Positions 45,795-54,430 of a DNA stretch of 64,000 nt are shown piece after piece (position 1 is the stretch's first letter; every line of letters starts with the position of its first letter). Below the pieces are notes generated by a model. The model saw only the letters and a list, made by a program, of their open reading frames with translations, was not told the DNA's origin and searched no databases. The translations under genes and the position numbers were made by a program. The stretch is from Streptomyces sp. CG4 (GTDB lineage Bacteria > Actinomycetota > Actinomycetes > Streptomycetales > Streptomycetaceae): positions 4,960,001 through 5,024,000 of the forward strand of contig NZ_CP163525.1 of NCBI RefSeq assembly GCF_041080655.1, read 5' to 3'.

Positions 45795-45966
45795 ACAGAC
45801 ATACAGAACGTCGGCGTCCCTCTCGACGATGTCCGCCGCGCCCAGCCCCTGATCTTCGCCCTGGACGTGGCGCTGGGCACGCTGCTCCTCTCCTGGGGCG
45901 TACGGCCCGCCGCCTACCTCGGACACAGCGCCGGTGAGTACGCGGTCGCCGTACTGGCCGGGCTGG
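45795..45966 (+). pseudogene. Fragment of a type I polyketide synthase acyltransferase domain
   Basis: About 55 codons read as the start of an AT domain: VRRAQPLIFALDVALG, LLLSWGVRPAAYLGHSAGEY and AVAVLAG. The GHSxGE motif with the active-site serine is intact. There is no start codon, no ketosynthase before it and no continuing AT sequence after it; a downstream frame around 46000 (PVPLYRSASPT) may be a further shred. It is a non-functional remnant embedded in a gene-free stretch. Confidence 0.7.
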
Positions 45967-46159
45967 GTGGGTGTGCGGGGGTGTACGGCCGGATCCACCG
46001 GCCCGCGCGCCACTGGACGCACCCGCGACCCCCGTCCCGCTGTACCGCTCGGCTTCGCCAACTCGCGCGGCGCCACGAGCCCGCGTCCGCTGCGCCGTCG
46101 CTGCGGGACCAGCGGGTGCGGTGGGGCAGGTCGGCCAGGATCGCGGCGGTCACGGCGGC

Positions 46160-46429
46160 GTGATCGTGCCGAACATCAAGGACGCGCACGACAAGACTTT
46201 GCCTCAACTGGCTGCTGGTCTCGGTGAGTTGGTGGCGACGGCGCGGGAGGGGAAGACGTCGCCGGCGGCGATGCCGTGGGTGCACAAGGGCAAGGTCAAG
46301 CCGCGTCAGGTGACCACGCCGGCGTTGAGTTTCGATCACCGGCTGGTCGACGGTGAGTTGGGCTCGAAGGTGCTGGCGGACGTGGCGGCGATCCTGGAAC
46401 AGCCGAAGAAGTTGATCACCTGGGCGTAA
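46160..46429 (+). pseudogene. Remnant of a 2-oxoacid dehydrogenase E2 (dihydrolipoyl acyltransferase) C-terminus
   Basis: Eighty-nine codons: VIVPNIKDAHDKTLPQLAA, ELVATAREGKTSPAAM, then directly PWVHKGKVKPRQVTT, SFDHRLVDGELGSKVLADVA and ILEQPKKLITWA. In full-length E2 about 35 residues (the TITNVGVFG region) stand between SPAAM and PWVHKGK, so an internal in-frame deletion is evident. Lipoyl and subunit-binding domains and most of the catalytic domain are absent, although the DHRxxDG motif is retained. It has no plausible partner genes (E1, E3) here. Confidence 0.85.
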
Positions 46430-46440
46430 GGGCCCCGGCC

Positions 46441-47808
46441 TCAGCGACCCCTGGTTTCCAGCACCTTCGCCAACATCTCCAGTGCCTCCGGGTACGACCG
46501 CTCGCGGGGCGTGCCGTAGCCGACGACCAGGCCCTGCGGGCGGCCGGGGCCGGGGGTGTGCCAGTGGTCGCCGAGGGCGCCGAGGGCGAGGCCCTCCGCC
46601 TCCGCGCGGGCCAGCACCTCGGCCTCGTCGGGCACGTCGATCAGCGCGTGCAGCCCCGCCGCGATGCCGTGCACGCCCCGGCCCGCGCCCAGCCGGTCCA
46701 GCAGCTGGTCCCGGCGGCGCCGGTAGCGCAGCCGGGAAGCGCGCACATGCCGGTCGTAGGCGTGGCTGTCGATCAGTTCGGCGAGCGCGAGCTGGCCGAT
46801 GGTCTCGGTGTGGTGGTCGCTGTGCAGCTTGGCGTCGGCGACCGCGTCGACCAGCTGCGGGGGCAGCACCATCCAGCCGAGCCGCAGCGCCGGGCCGAGC
46901 GTCTTGGAGGCGGTGCCGAGGTACACCACCCGGCCGGGTGCCATGCCCTGCAACGCGCCGACCGGCTGGCGGTCGTAGCGGAACTCCCCGTCGTAGTCGT
47001 CCTCGACGATCAGCCCGCCCCGCGCGCGTGCCCAGTCGCCGAGCGCCCGCCGCCGCTCCGGGTGCAGGGTCACCCCGGTCGGGTACTGGTGCGCCGGGGT
47101 GACCACCACGGCGGCCGCCTCGCCCAGTCGCTCGGGGCACACCCCGCGCGCGTCGACCGGCACTGGCAGGACCGTTCCGCCGTTGCGGCGTACGACCTCC
47201 CGGTGGAACGGCAGCCCCGGGTCCTCCATGGCGACGGCGGCGCCGTCCAGCACGCGCGTGAGCAGCGCGAGGCCCTGGACGTACCCGGAGGTGATCACGA
47301 TCCGCTCCGGGGGTGCCAGGACCCCACGCGCCCGGCCCAGGTAGCCCGACAGGGCCGTGCGCAGCTCGATCCGGCCGCGCGGATCGCCGTAGTCGTACGC
47401 CAGTGAGGGTGCCGTCGCGATGGCCCGGCGCAGCGCGCGCAGCCAGGCGGCCGCCGGGAAGGCGCCGACGTCCGGGCTGCCGGGGCGCAGATCGAAACGC
47501 GGGGCACGCGTGCGTGTCGCCGTGCCGGATTCCGCCGACTCGACGGCGGGCAGCTCGGCGACCCGGGTCCCCGAGCCCTGGCGCGCCGTCAGATATCCCT
47601 CGGCGACGAGCTGGTCGTAGGCCGCCTTGGCGGTGCCGCGCGAGATCCCGAGTTCGGTCGCGAGCCGCCGGGTCGCCGGCAGCCGCGTCCCGGGCGTGAG
47701 CCGCCCGTCCCGCACGGCATCCCGCAGGGCCCGCTCCAGCCCGATACGCCGGCCGTCCGCCGAGTCGGGTTCGAGATGCAGATCAACACCGGACCAGAAG
47801 TCGTTCAC
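46441..47808 (-). CDS. MocR/PdxR-type regulator (GntR HTH plus aminotransferase domain)
   Basis: About 455 aa. The N-terminus has a GntR winged helix (GLERALRDAVRDGRLTPGTR, then LATELGISRGTAKAAYDQLV), joined to a fold-type I aminotransferase domain (residues about 110-455) with YDYGDPRGRIELR, VTPAHQYPTGVTL, DDYDGEFRYDR and the PLP lysine in LGTASKTLGP. MocR proteins sense PLP or amino compounds and usually control B6 or amino-acid genes; no obvious divergent target gene is present. The GTG at 47808 has GGGGGAAGG five bases upstream and is preferred to a GTG at 47829. Confidence 0.93.
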   Translation of the reverse strand: MNDFWSGVDLHLEPDSADGRRIGLERALRDAVRDGRLTPGTRLPATRRLATELGISRGTAKAAYDQLVAEGYLTARQGSGTRVAELPAVESAESGTATRTRAPRFDLRPGSPDVGAFPAAAWLRALRRAIATAPSLAYDYGDPRGRIELRTALSGYLGRARGVLAPPERIVITSGYVQGLALLTRVLDGAAVAMEDPGLPFHREVVRRNGGTVLPVPVDARGVCPERLGEAAAVVVTPAHQYPTGVTLHPERRRALGDWARARGGLIVEDDYDGEFRYDRQPVGALQGMAPGRVVYLGTASKTLGPALRLGWMVLPPQLVDAVADAKLHSDHHTETIGQLALAELIDSHAYDRHVRASRLRYRRRRDQLLDRLGAGRGVHGIAAGLHALIDVPDEAEVLARAEAEGLALGALGDHWHTPGPGRPQGLVVGYGTPRERSYPEALEMLAKVLETRGR

Positions 47809-47877
47809 GAGAACCTTCCCCCTAGGCACGCGAATGGCCGGGCACCGCCACCCGGTACCCGGCCATTCAAACGCAGA

Positions 47878-49365
47878 TCAGCCCTTCAGCGATGCCATCC
47901 ACGCCTCGACGTCGTCGGAGCGGCGCGGCAGCCCGGACGAGAGGTTCCTGTTGCCGTCTTCGGTCACCAGGATGTCGTCCTCGATGCGGACGCCGATGCC
48001 CCGGTACTCCTCCGGCACGGTCAGGTCGTCGGCCTGGAAGTACAGCCCCGGCTCGACGGTGAGGACCATGCCCGGCTCCAGCGTGCCGTCCACGTACGTC
48101 TCGGTCCGCGCGGCGGCGCAGTCGTGGACGTCCAGGCCGAGCATGTGACCGGTGCCGTGCAGGGTCCAGCGGCGCTGCAGGCCCAGCTCCAGGACGCGCT
48201 CCACCGGGCCCTCGACCAGGCCCCACTCGACGAGCCGCGTGGCGAGCACGTGCTGGGCGGCGTCGTGGAAGTCGCGGTACTTGGCGCCCGGCTGCACGGC
48301 CGCGATACCGGCCTCCTGGGCCTCGTACACCGCGTCGTAGATCTTCTTCTGGATCTCGGTGTACGTGCCGTTGACCGGCAGCGTGCGCGTGACGTCGGCG
48401 GTGTAGAGGGTGTGGGTCTCCACGCCGGCGTCGAGCAGCAGCAGGTCGCCCGAGCGGACCGGGCCGTCGTTGCGGACCCAGTGCAGGGTGCAGGCGTGCG
48501 GGCCGGCGGCGCAGATGGAGCCGTAGCCGACGTCGTTGCCCTCCACGCGCGCGCGGAGGAAGAACGTGCCCTCGATGTAGCGCTCGGACGTGGCTTCCGC
48601 CTTGTCGAGGACCTTGACCACGTCCTCGAAGCCGCGGACCGTCGAGTCGACGGCCTTCTGCAGCTCGCCGATCTCGAAGTCGTCCTTGACCAGCCGGGCC
48701 TCGGAGAGGAAGACGCGCAGCTCCTCGTCGCGCTCGGCGGTGACCTTGTCGTGCAGGGCCGTCTCGATGCCGGCGTCGTAGCCGCGCACCACGCGGACCG
48801 GGCCGGTGGCCTCCTTCAGCTTCTCCGGCAGCTCGCGCACGTCGGCGGCCGGGATGCCGTAGAGCGCCGCGGACTCGGTCAGGGAGTGGCGGCGGCCGAC
48901 CCACAGCTCGCCCTGGCCGGAGAGCCAGAACTCGCCGTTCTCGCGGTCGGAGCGGGGCAGGAGGTAGATCGTTTCCTCATGGCCGCCGTCCTTGGGCTCC
49001 AGGACCAGGACGCCGTCCTCGGTCTGGTTGCCGGTGAGGTACGCGTACTCGACGGACGAGCGGAAGGAGTACTCGGTGTCGTTCGAGCGGGTCTTCAGGT
49101 TGCCCGCCGGGATCACCAGGCGCTCGCCCGGGAAGCGGGCGGAGAGCGCGGCGCGGCGGCGCGCGGTCTCGGCGGCCTGCGGGACCGGCCGCAGGTCACG
49201 CAGCTCCGTGTCGGCCCAGCCGGACTTCATGTTCTCGGCCAGCTCGTCGGAGACGCCCGGGTACAGGCCGTTCTTCCGCTGCTTGATGGGCTCCTCGGAC
49301 TCAGTTTCCGGGCCCGCTGCGGTAGCAGCTTCATCGGGCACGGCCGGGTTGAGTTCGTCGGCCAC
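47878..49365 (-). CDS. pepP: Aminopeptidase P family protein (Xaa-Pro aminopeptidase, M24B)
   Basis: Removes N-terminal residues before proline; 495 aa. The N-terminal creatinase-like domain (residues about 60-250) contains NDTEYSFRSSVEYAYLTGN. The catalytic domain shows LLLDAGVETHTLYTADVTRT (two Asp), HGTGHMLGLDVHD (His), MVLTVEPGLYF (Glu) and GIGVRIEDDILVTEDG (Glu), the complete dinuclear metal set. A GAGGAGG sequence precedes the GTG start (VADELNPAVPDE). Nothing unusual. Confidence 0.95.
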   Translation of the reverse strand: MADELNPAVPDEAATAAGPETESEEPIKQRKNGLYPGVSDELAENMKSGWADTELRDLRPVPQAAETARRRAALSARFPGERLVIPAGNLKTRSNDTEYSFRSSVEYAYLTGNQTEDGVLVLEPKDGGHEETIYLLPRSDRENGEFWLSGQGELWVGRRHSLTESAALYGIPAADVRELPEKLKEATGPVRVVRGYDAGIETALHDKVTAERDEELRVFLSEARLVKDDFEIGELQKAVDSTVRGFEDVVKVLDKAEATSERYIEGTFFLRARVEGNDVGYGSICAAGPHACTLHWVRNDGPVRSGDLLLLDAGVETHTLYTADVTRTLPVNGTYTEIQKKIYDAVYEAQEAGIAAVQPGAKYRDFHDAAQHVLATRLVEWGLVEGPVERVLELGLQRRWTLHGTGHMLGLDVHDCAAARTETYVDGTLEPGMVLTVEPGLYFQADDLTVPEEYRGIGVRIEDDILVTEDGNRNLSSGLPRRSDDVEAWMASLKG

Positions 49366-49521
49366 GTGATCCTCCTCGGTACGGCGTGTGATCTCCCCCG
49401 GGCCCGCGACGCTCATGCTTGTGGCCGAGCGGGGGCCTCCATCATCGTACGGTCGTACGGTGGGTGAACCCGGGCCGGATGACCTGTTATGCCCGGTCAT
49501 GCCGACACCCTGCGGCTTCGC

Positions 49522-50922
49522 TCAGTCGAAGCGGGCCGCCAGCAGCACCACGTCCTCCTCGCTGTCGGCCGCGTCCATGCCGTTCGGGAGTACGGTGCGC
49601 AGGACGTGGTCGGCGACGGCGCCGGGATCGTGGCGCAGCGTGCGCGGGATGCTCGCGGCGGCCGCGTGCAGGCGGGCAAAGGCGCGGTCCATGGGGTCGC
49701 CGGTACGGTGCAGCAGCCCGTCGGTGTAGAGCAGGACCGTCTCTCCGGCCTCGGCCTGGATCTCCACGCTGGGTGCCTCCCAGCAGGCGAGCATGCCGAG
49801 CGGGGCGGAGACGGAGGTCTCGGCGAACTCGGTGCGCCGTGCGCCGATCAGCAGCGGCGGGCTGTGTCCGGCGCCGGCCAGGGTGACCTTGCGCAGGGCG
49901 GGCTCGCAGTAGGCGAACAGCGCGGTGGCGGAGCGGGCGGGCTCGGTCAGCCGCAGCAGCAGCTCCAGGTCGGACAGGACGGCGACCGGGTCCTCGCCCT
50001 CCATCACGGCGTACGCCCGCAGCGAGGCGCGCAGCCGGCCCATCGCGGCCACCGCGCTCGGCCCGGAGCCGGTGACCGAGCCGACGGACAGGCCGAGGGC
50101 CGCGTCCGGCAGCGGCAGCGCGTCGTACCAGTCACCGCCGCCGCGCGGGCCGGTGCGGTGCCGGGCGGCGAGCTGCACGCCGGGCACGCGGGGCAGCCGG
50201 GTGGGCAGCAGTTCCTCGGTGATGGTCGCCACGCGCGCGCGGGTGCGTTCCACCTCCACAAGCCGGGCGAGGTGCTCGGTGGCGTGCCGGAGGTAGAGGC
50301 CGGCGAGGTGGCGCTGCCGTTCATGGGGCTCGGCGGGTTCGTCGTAGAGCCAGACGGCGGCGCCGAGGCGGCCCGCGGTCTGGGAGGCGAGGGGCACGGC
50401 GTAGCTGGCGGCGTAGCCGAGGCGGGCGGCGACCTCGCGGTGCCGGGGGTCGAGGCCGTCCTCGGCGAGCAGGTCGGGGTGGACGATCTCGCTGGTCGTG
50501 CCGGTGTCGTACGGCAGCGCGCTGCGCGGGACGGTCTCGATGTGGCCGAGGTCGGCGCGGCCGAGGCCGAGGCCGAGGGTGGTGCGGGGGCCGAGTCCGT
50601 CGCCGGGCTCCAGGGCGACGAGGCCGCGGCGGGCGCCGACGAGGGAGGCTCCGGCGCGCAGCAGTTCGTGCAGGGCGGGCTCCAGCGCGTCCGTGCGGCA
50701 CAGGCGCTCGGTGAGTTCGTGGAGGGTCGTGAGGTCCGAGACCCAGCCGGCCAGCCGGTCCTGGAGGAGGGTGCCGGGGGCGGGGGCGTTCGGGGCCGGG
50801 ACGGGAGCGGCGTCCGGGGAGCCGGTGGCGCCCGGGGCGTGGGGGGTGGGCGCGACAGTCTGTGCGGACGTCGGAACAGTGGGATCGATTCCGGCCACTT
50901 TCGGAGGGTGCGGGGCGTTCAT
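49522..50922 (-). CDS. GAF-domain PP2C (SpoIIE-type) serine phosphatase
   Basis: A 466-aa cytoplasmic phosphatase. After a Pro/Ala-rich leader of 50 residues, a GAF-like sensor covers about 65-215 (LHELTERLCRTDALEPALHE, LGYAASYAVPLASQTAGRLG). The PP2C-type domain covers about 230-465 with GGGDWYDALPLPDAALGLSV, ATALFAYCEPALRKVTLAGAGHSPPLLI and TVLLYTDGLLHR. These enzymes dephosphorylate anti-anti-sigma factors in partner switching. The metal ligand usually written GDVxG reads VGSVTGSG here, so the first metal-binding Asp is missing and activity could be reduced. Confidence 0.9.
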   Translation of the reverse strand: MNAPHPPKVAGIDPTVPTSAQTVAPTPHAPGATGSPDAAPVPAPNAPAPGTLLQDRLAGWVSDLTTLHELTERLCRTDALEPALHELLRAGASLVGARRGLVALEPGDGLGPRTTLGLGLGRADLGHIETVPRSALPYDTGTTSEIVHPDLLAEDGLDPRHREVAARLGYAASYAVPLASQTAGRLGAAVWLYDEPAEPHERQRHLAGLYLRHATEHLARLVEVERTRARVATITEELLPTRLPRVPGVQLAARHRTGPRGGGDWYDALPLPDAALGLSVGSVTGSGPSAVAAMGRLRASLRAYAVMEGEDPVAVLSDLELLLRLTEPARSATALFAYCEPALRKVTLAGAGHSPPLLIGARRTEFAETSVSAPLGMLACWEAPSVEIQAEAGETVLLYTDGLLHRTGDPMDRAFARLHAAAASIPRTLRHDPGAVADHVLRTVLPNGMDAADSEEDVVLLAARFD

Positions 50923-51535
50923 GGCGTCCGGCTTTCAGACCGGTGCGTATTGCTGAAAAGCATCGCAAACCCCCATGTCATTCTGCGCCGCTAGCAGTGT
51001 CTCCACATGTACACGCACTCGTGAGGGGATGTCCAGCATTGTCCTGCGGGGATTCCTGGTGTCCATGAGGCGGACGAGGGTTTCTTTCGAACCCCTTGTG
51101 TTACTGCCAAGTTGGCTTAAAACTGCCTCGGGTATCGGTTCATTGCGGTCGACTGGCCTTGCTCCACAGAGCGTCACAGCGGTCGTGATGGGTACGTACT
51201 CGGAGAAGGCCAGGGGTGGCTGGGGGCCACCCGGAACCTGGCGACGGACCCGGGCGTCATAGCCACCGACGGCCGAGCCCCATCCTCCCTGGCGGAGGCG
51301 GAGAGAACCACGCGCGACGGCAAAAACGCCATACTTCGCCACCCCCGCGCCGCACCCGTGCTTTTGATGGACACGTACTACGGACGCGGATGCGGCCCAT
51401 GCTCGACCCCTTGGGGTTCCCCTGTCATGCGCAGGGGCGTGATGCGCCAACAGGTACGCACAGTGAAGTGATCGACACATGGTGTGATGTGGACCACGGT
51501 GTTGCCAGCGGTGCAACGGAAAGGAACGAGCGCTC
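50923..51535. other. Lower-GC intergenic region with one candidate small gene
   Basis: A 613-base region between the PP2C gene and the primase-like gene. GC content is clearly lower than in the flanks. It carries a reverse-strand open frame listed separately and a GGGTGGC/GCCACCC hairpin at 51214-51232. Promoters for both flanking genes should lie here. Codon statistics are equivocal. Confidence 0.5.
50935..51177 (-). CDS. Candidate small gene with a TTA (bldA-dependent) codon
   Basis: An 80-codon frame whose last 50 residues look protein-like: KETLVRLMDTRNPRRTMLD, IPSRVRVHVETLLAAQND and AFQQYAPV. Third-position GC is only about 57 %, unusual for this genome but common in acquired or developmentally regulated genes, and a TTA leucine codon (EAVLSQ) is in frame. 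There is no ribosome site before the GTG and the frame stays open further upstream, so the start is unknown. It may not be a gene. Confidence 0.35.
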   Translation of the reverse strand: MTLCGARPVDRNEPIPEAVLSQLGSNTRGSKETLVRLMDTRNPRRTMLDIPSRVRVHVETLLAAQNDMGVCDAFQQYAPV

Positions 51536-52201
51536 ATGCGCGAGATCCTCGGAAGGCGACGCAGGCTCCTGTCCAGGCGGAACGACCGGAGGCCTGAGCT
51601 GATCAGCGCGGCTCTGACCTTCGCGACCGAGTGGCAGTGGCCGGTACTCCCGGGCGTGGCCCCGGACCCGCGGGGGCGGGCCCGCTGCGGCTGCCCCGAC
51701 CCGGAGTGCACGGTGCCCGGTGCGCACCCCTTCGATCCGGGTCTGCTCGCGGCCACGACCGACGCCCGCATGGTGCGCTGGTGGTGGGCCAACCGGCCGA
51801 GCGCGCCGATCGTCCTGGCCACCGGAGGCAAGGCGCCCTGCGCGGTCAGCCTGCCCGCGCTCGCCGCCTCGCACGCGCTCGCCCTGCTCGACCGGCGGGG
51901 CATGCGCCTCGGTCCGGTGCTCGCCTCGCAGAACCGCTGGGCGCTGCTCGTCAGGCCCTACTCCCTGCAGCAACTGGGCGAACTCCTCTATGCCAAGGAC
52001 TTCGTCCCCGGTGCGCTGCGCTTCCACGGCGAGGGCGGCTATCTCGCGCTGCCCCCGTCCGAGACCGGCCAGGGCACCGTCCGCTGGGAGCGGGCTCCGC
52101 TGCCCGGCTCGGCCGCGCCGTGGGTGCCCGATGTGGAGGCCGTGGTGGACGCCGCAATCGACGCCCTCACTCGTACGGGTGTGAGCGCACCCGAGTTCTA
52201 G
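51536..52201 (+). CDS. Primase-polymerase-like protein, probably catalytically degenerate
   Basis: A 221-aa protein in the style of actinobacterial 'bifunctional DNA primase/polymerase' N-terminal domains: ISAALTFATEWQWPVLPGV, RCGCPDPECTVPGAHPFDP, MVRWWWANRPSAPIVLATGG and GGYLALPPSETGQGTVRWER. The Asp-x-Asp metal motif of active Prim-Pol enzymes, seen in the paralogue at 58541-59425 as GIDLD, is not visible here. It is a conserved streptomycete gene, function unknown. The ATG follows AAAGGA. Confidence 0.82.
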   Translation: MREILGRRRRLLSRRNDRRPELISAALTFATEWQWPVLPGVAPDPRGRARCGCPDPECTVPGAHPFDPGLLAATTDARMVRWWWANRPSAPIVLATGGKAPCAVSLPALAASHALALLDRRGMRLGPVLASQNRWALLVRPYSLQQLGELLYAKDFVPGALRFHGEGGYLALPPSETGQGTVRWERAPLPGSAAPWVPDVEAVVDAAIDALTRTGVSAPEF

Positions 52202-52255
52202 GGATGTCGGCGCGGGCGGCGGGGACGAACCCCACTTGCTCGTTATCTTCCGGAC

Positions 52256-53128
52256 ATGCTGCGAAATTCTGGGGGTTCTGGGGGTTCAGGGGGTTCGGGG
52301 GGACAGGGGAGTCGGCCGGCCGGGAGGCACGGCCGACGATCGCCACGACACGGGGCGCGGTCGGCGGAAGCCGGCCGGGCGGAAGCGGGCCGGACGGATT
52401 CCCGCACGTGGTGGCTGCTCGCGCTGATCGGCGTCGTGGTGGCGGCGGTCGTGCTGCCGCTGGCCGTGGCGTCCGCGGGGCAGGTGGGCGAGGCGGCCCG
52501 CAAAGCGCTGGCGGGACGGCTGCGGGGCGGCGAACGGACCTCGGGGCACAAACACGCCGCCGGGAGAGGCAAGGACTCCGGGCGGAGCGATGCCGCCGAC
52601 TCTCACGAGGACGCCGCCGGAACCGGGGACGCCGGTGGAGCCGAGGGCGCCGGTGGAGCCGGGGACGCCGGCGGATCCACCGACGCCAAGATCCCCGCGC
52701 CCGACCAGGCACCCGGGCTCCTCGGGCTGGGCCTGGCCACCGCCGCGCGGTGCGGGCCTCAGCTGACCTCTCCCGACGGCCTCGAGGCACAGACCTGTGT
52801 GCTGACCCAGGGCGCGGACACCTGGGCCCGCACCTACTACCGCAACGCCACCGGCAAGTCGCTGGACTCCGTACTGAGCCTGATGGGTCCCGGCGGTCGC
52901 AGTGTGCAGATGCACTGCGTCACGAGCGGCGACGACCAGCCCGCCACCTGTGACACGCCCCGCGAGCACACCAAGGGCGGACCGGAGGGCTACACGGCCG
53001 TCGACGAGTTCGCCACACGCGGAGCGGCCGGTGCGCTGCTGCTGCGCTCGGGCAGCGACGCGGCCGACGCCAGCGGCAAGACCGGGACCAAGACCGGGGC
53101 CAAGACGGGGGCCAAGGGCGGGAGTTGA
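52256..53128 (+). CDS. Hypothetical single-pass membrane protein
   Basis: A 290-aa protein that I do not recognise. Residues 1-50 are Gly/Arg-rich (a SGGSGG run), one helix covers about 51-72 (WWLLALIGVVVAAVVLPLAV), a low-complexity Gly/Ala/Asp linker follows (about 85-145), and a C-terminal extracytoplasmic domain (about 150-265) has four cysteines (AARCGPQL, AQTCVLT, MHCVTS and ATCDTP) that could form two disulfides. The end is a KTGAKTGAKGGS repeat tail. The start codon lacks a good ribosome site, so the N-terminus is uncertain. Confidence 0.75.
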   Translation: MLRNSGGSGGSGGSGGQGSRPAGRHGRRSPRHGARSAEAGRAEAGRTDSRTWWLLALIGVVVAAVVLPLAVASAGQVGEAARKALAGRLRGGERTSGHKHAAGRGKDSGRSDAADSHEDAAGTGDAGGAEGAGGAGDAGGSTDAKIPAPDQAPGLLGLGLATAARCGPQLTSPDGLEAQTCVLTQGADTWARTYYRNATGKSLDSVLSLMGPGGRSVQMHCVTSGDDQPATCDTPREHTKGGPEGYTAVDEFATRGAAGALLLRSGSDAADASGKTGTKTGAKTGAKGGS

Positions 53129-53226
53129 CCCTCCGGGAGGGGTCGACACTCCGCGGCGGTTTGTACACCGCACGCGGGCATGGAAAGACCCGGTTGCTGG
53201 CGACGGGGGATGCACCAGCAACCGGG
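53127..53226. other. Three tandem stem-loops (structured RNA or composite terminator)
   Basis: Stem-loop 1, 53127-53145: GACC-CTCC/GGAGGGGTC around GGG. Stem-loop 2, 53151-53177: CCGCGGCGGT paired with ACCGC-A-CGCGG around TTGTAC, one bulge. Stem-loop 3, 53189-53226: perfect 12-base arms CCCGGTTGCTGG/CCAGCAACCGGG with a 14-base loop. They begin at the membrane-protein stop codon. On the reverse strand the third loop is C-rich (five Cs). Confidence 0.6.
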
Positions 53227-53389
53227 CTACTGGAACCGTAACAAGAGATTGGCGGTTCGCAAATTCCGTCCGGGGCATTCGGCCACCGATTTCCCTGTTA
53301 TCAGGGGGAGTTGTGACAGGAGTCACCTGATTCGCGGGCGCGGCCCCGGCTTACCGACCGTTCAGTCGAGGCCCGCGCCCGCGCACACG

Positions 53390-54355
53390 TCAGTTGAGCG
53401 TGACCTGTCGGTTGGTCAGTCCGCCGCGCGCCCGGCGCTCCTCCGGAGTGAGCGGCTCGGTCGCGGCGAGGGCTGCGGCGAGGCGCTCGGCGAACTCGGC
53501 GGCCGGCTTCTCCACATCGTCCGCCGTGACCCCGCTCGGCAGGTCCCAGACCGGCACCGTGAGGCCGTGAGCACGGAAGGAGCCCACGAGCCGGGTGCCC
53601 TCGCCCAGGTTGGACCGGCCCGCGGCGTGCAGCCGCGCGAGAGCGTCCAGAAGCTGCTCCTCCGAGTGCGGCATGACCCAGCGCAGGTGGTTCTTCTCCG
53701 GGGTCTCGCACCAGTACGCCGCGTCCACTCCGGTCAGCTTCGCCGTCGGGATGGCGGCGGCGTTCGCCCGCTCCAGGGACGCGGTCACCTCCGGCGTGGC
53801 GTTCTCCGCGTCCGGCACCCAGAACTCGAAGCCGCTCTGCACGACCGGCTCGAACGGCGCCTGCAGGTCGAGCAGATCCTGCAGCCGCGGACCCTCGGCC
53901 GGGGCGCGGCGGCCCTGCACGGGGGTGCCGGGCTCGGCCTGGAGCGCACGCTGCAGGGTGTCGGCGAGGTCGCGGCTGAGGTCGCCCGACGCCGTGTCGT
54001 TCTGCAGGCCGATCAGGACCGAGCCGTCGTCGCGGCGCAGCGCGGGCCAGGCCATCGGCAGCACCGTGGCGAGCGTGACCGAGGGAACGCCCTCGGGCAG
54101 GCCGTCCTTGAGGGTCAGCTCGACCGTCGCGGCCGGCACCAGCTCGCGCAGCGCCACCCAGTCGCCCTCACCGGGCAGCCCCTCGAACGGGCGGTGCACC
54201 AGCTCGGTCACCGCGTGTGCCGCGGCCCGGCCGTGGCACGCCTTGTAGCGTCGGCCGCTGCCGCAGGGGCAGGGTTCACGGGCGCCGACGACCGGGATCT
54301 CGCCGTCGATCAGCTTCGGCCGCTCGGCCTTCGTCTGGAGTCGCTTCTTGGCCAT
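53390..54355 (-). CDS. SEC-C motif protein (DUF5926)
   Basis: A 321-aa protein with an N-terminal SEC-C zinc motif EPCPCGSGRRYKACHG (residues about 27-42), as at the end of SecA, and a large domain (about 50-321) that matches the actinobacterial DUF5926 family. It starts MAKKRLQTKAERPKLIDGE. The SEC-C motif binds zinc and, in SecA, SecB or ribosomes; the role here is unknown. Two perfect DnaA boxes lie 76-125 bases upstream of its start, near the promoter. Confidence 0.92.
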   Translation of the reverse strand: MAKKRLQTKAERPKLIDGEIPVVGAREPCPCGSGRRYKACHGRAAAHAVTELVHRPFEGLPGEGDWVALRELVPAATVELTLKDGLPEGVPSVTLATVLPMAWPALRRDDGSVLIGLQNDTASGDLSRDLADTLQRALQAEPGTPVQGRRAPAEGPRLQDLLDLQAPFEPVVQSGFEFWVPDAENATPEVTASLERANAAAIPTAKLTGVDAAYWCETPEKNHLRWVMPHSEEQLLDALARLHAAGRSNLGEGTRLVGSFRAHGLTVPVWDLPSGVTADDVEKPAAEFAERLAAALAATEPLTPEERRARGGLTNRQVTLN

Positions 54356-54430
54356 CGTGGGTGTCTCCCGGTTACGGCTCTTCTCGTACGGGCGCGAGCC
54401 TAGCCGTTCAGGCCGTGACCGGCGGGAACC

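Noticed and set aside
53189..53226. Firm 6C RNA call on the reverse strand
   Set aside because: The loop has five rather than six Cs, and a second C-rich loop was not found, so only a generic structured-RNA note is kept.
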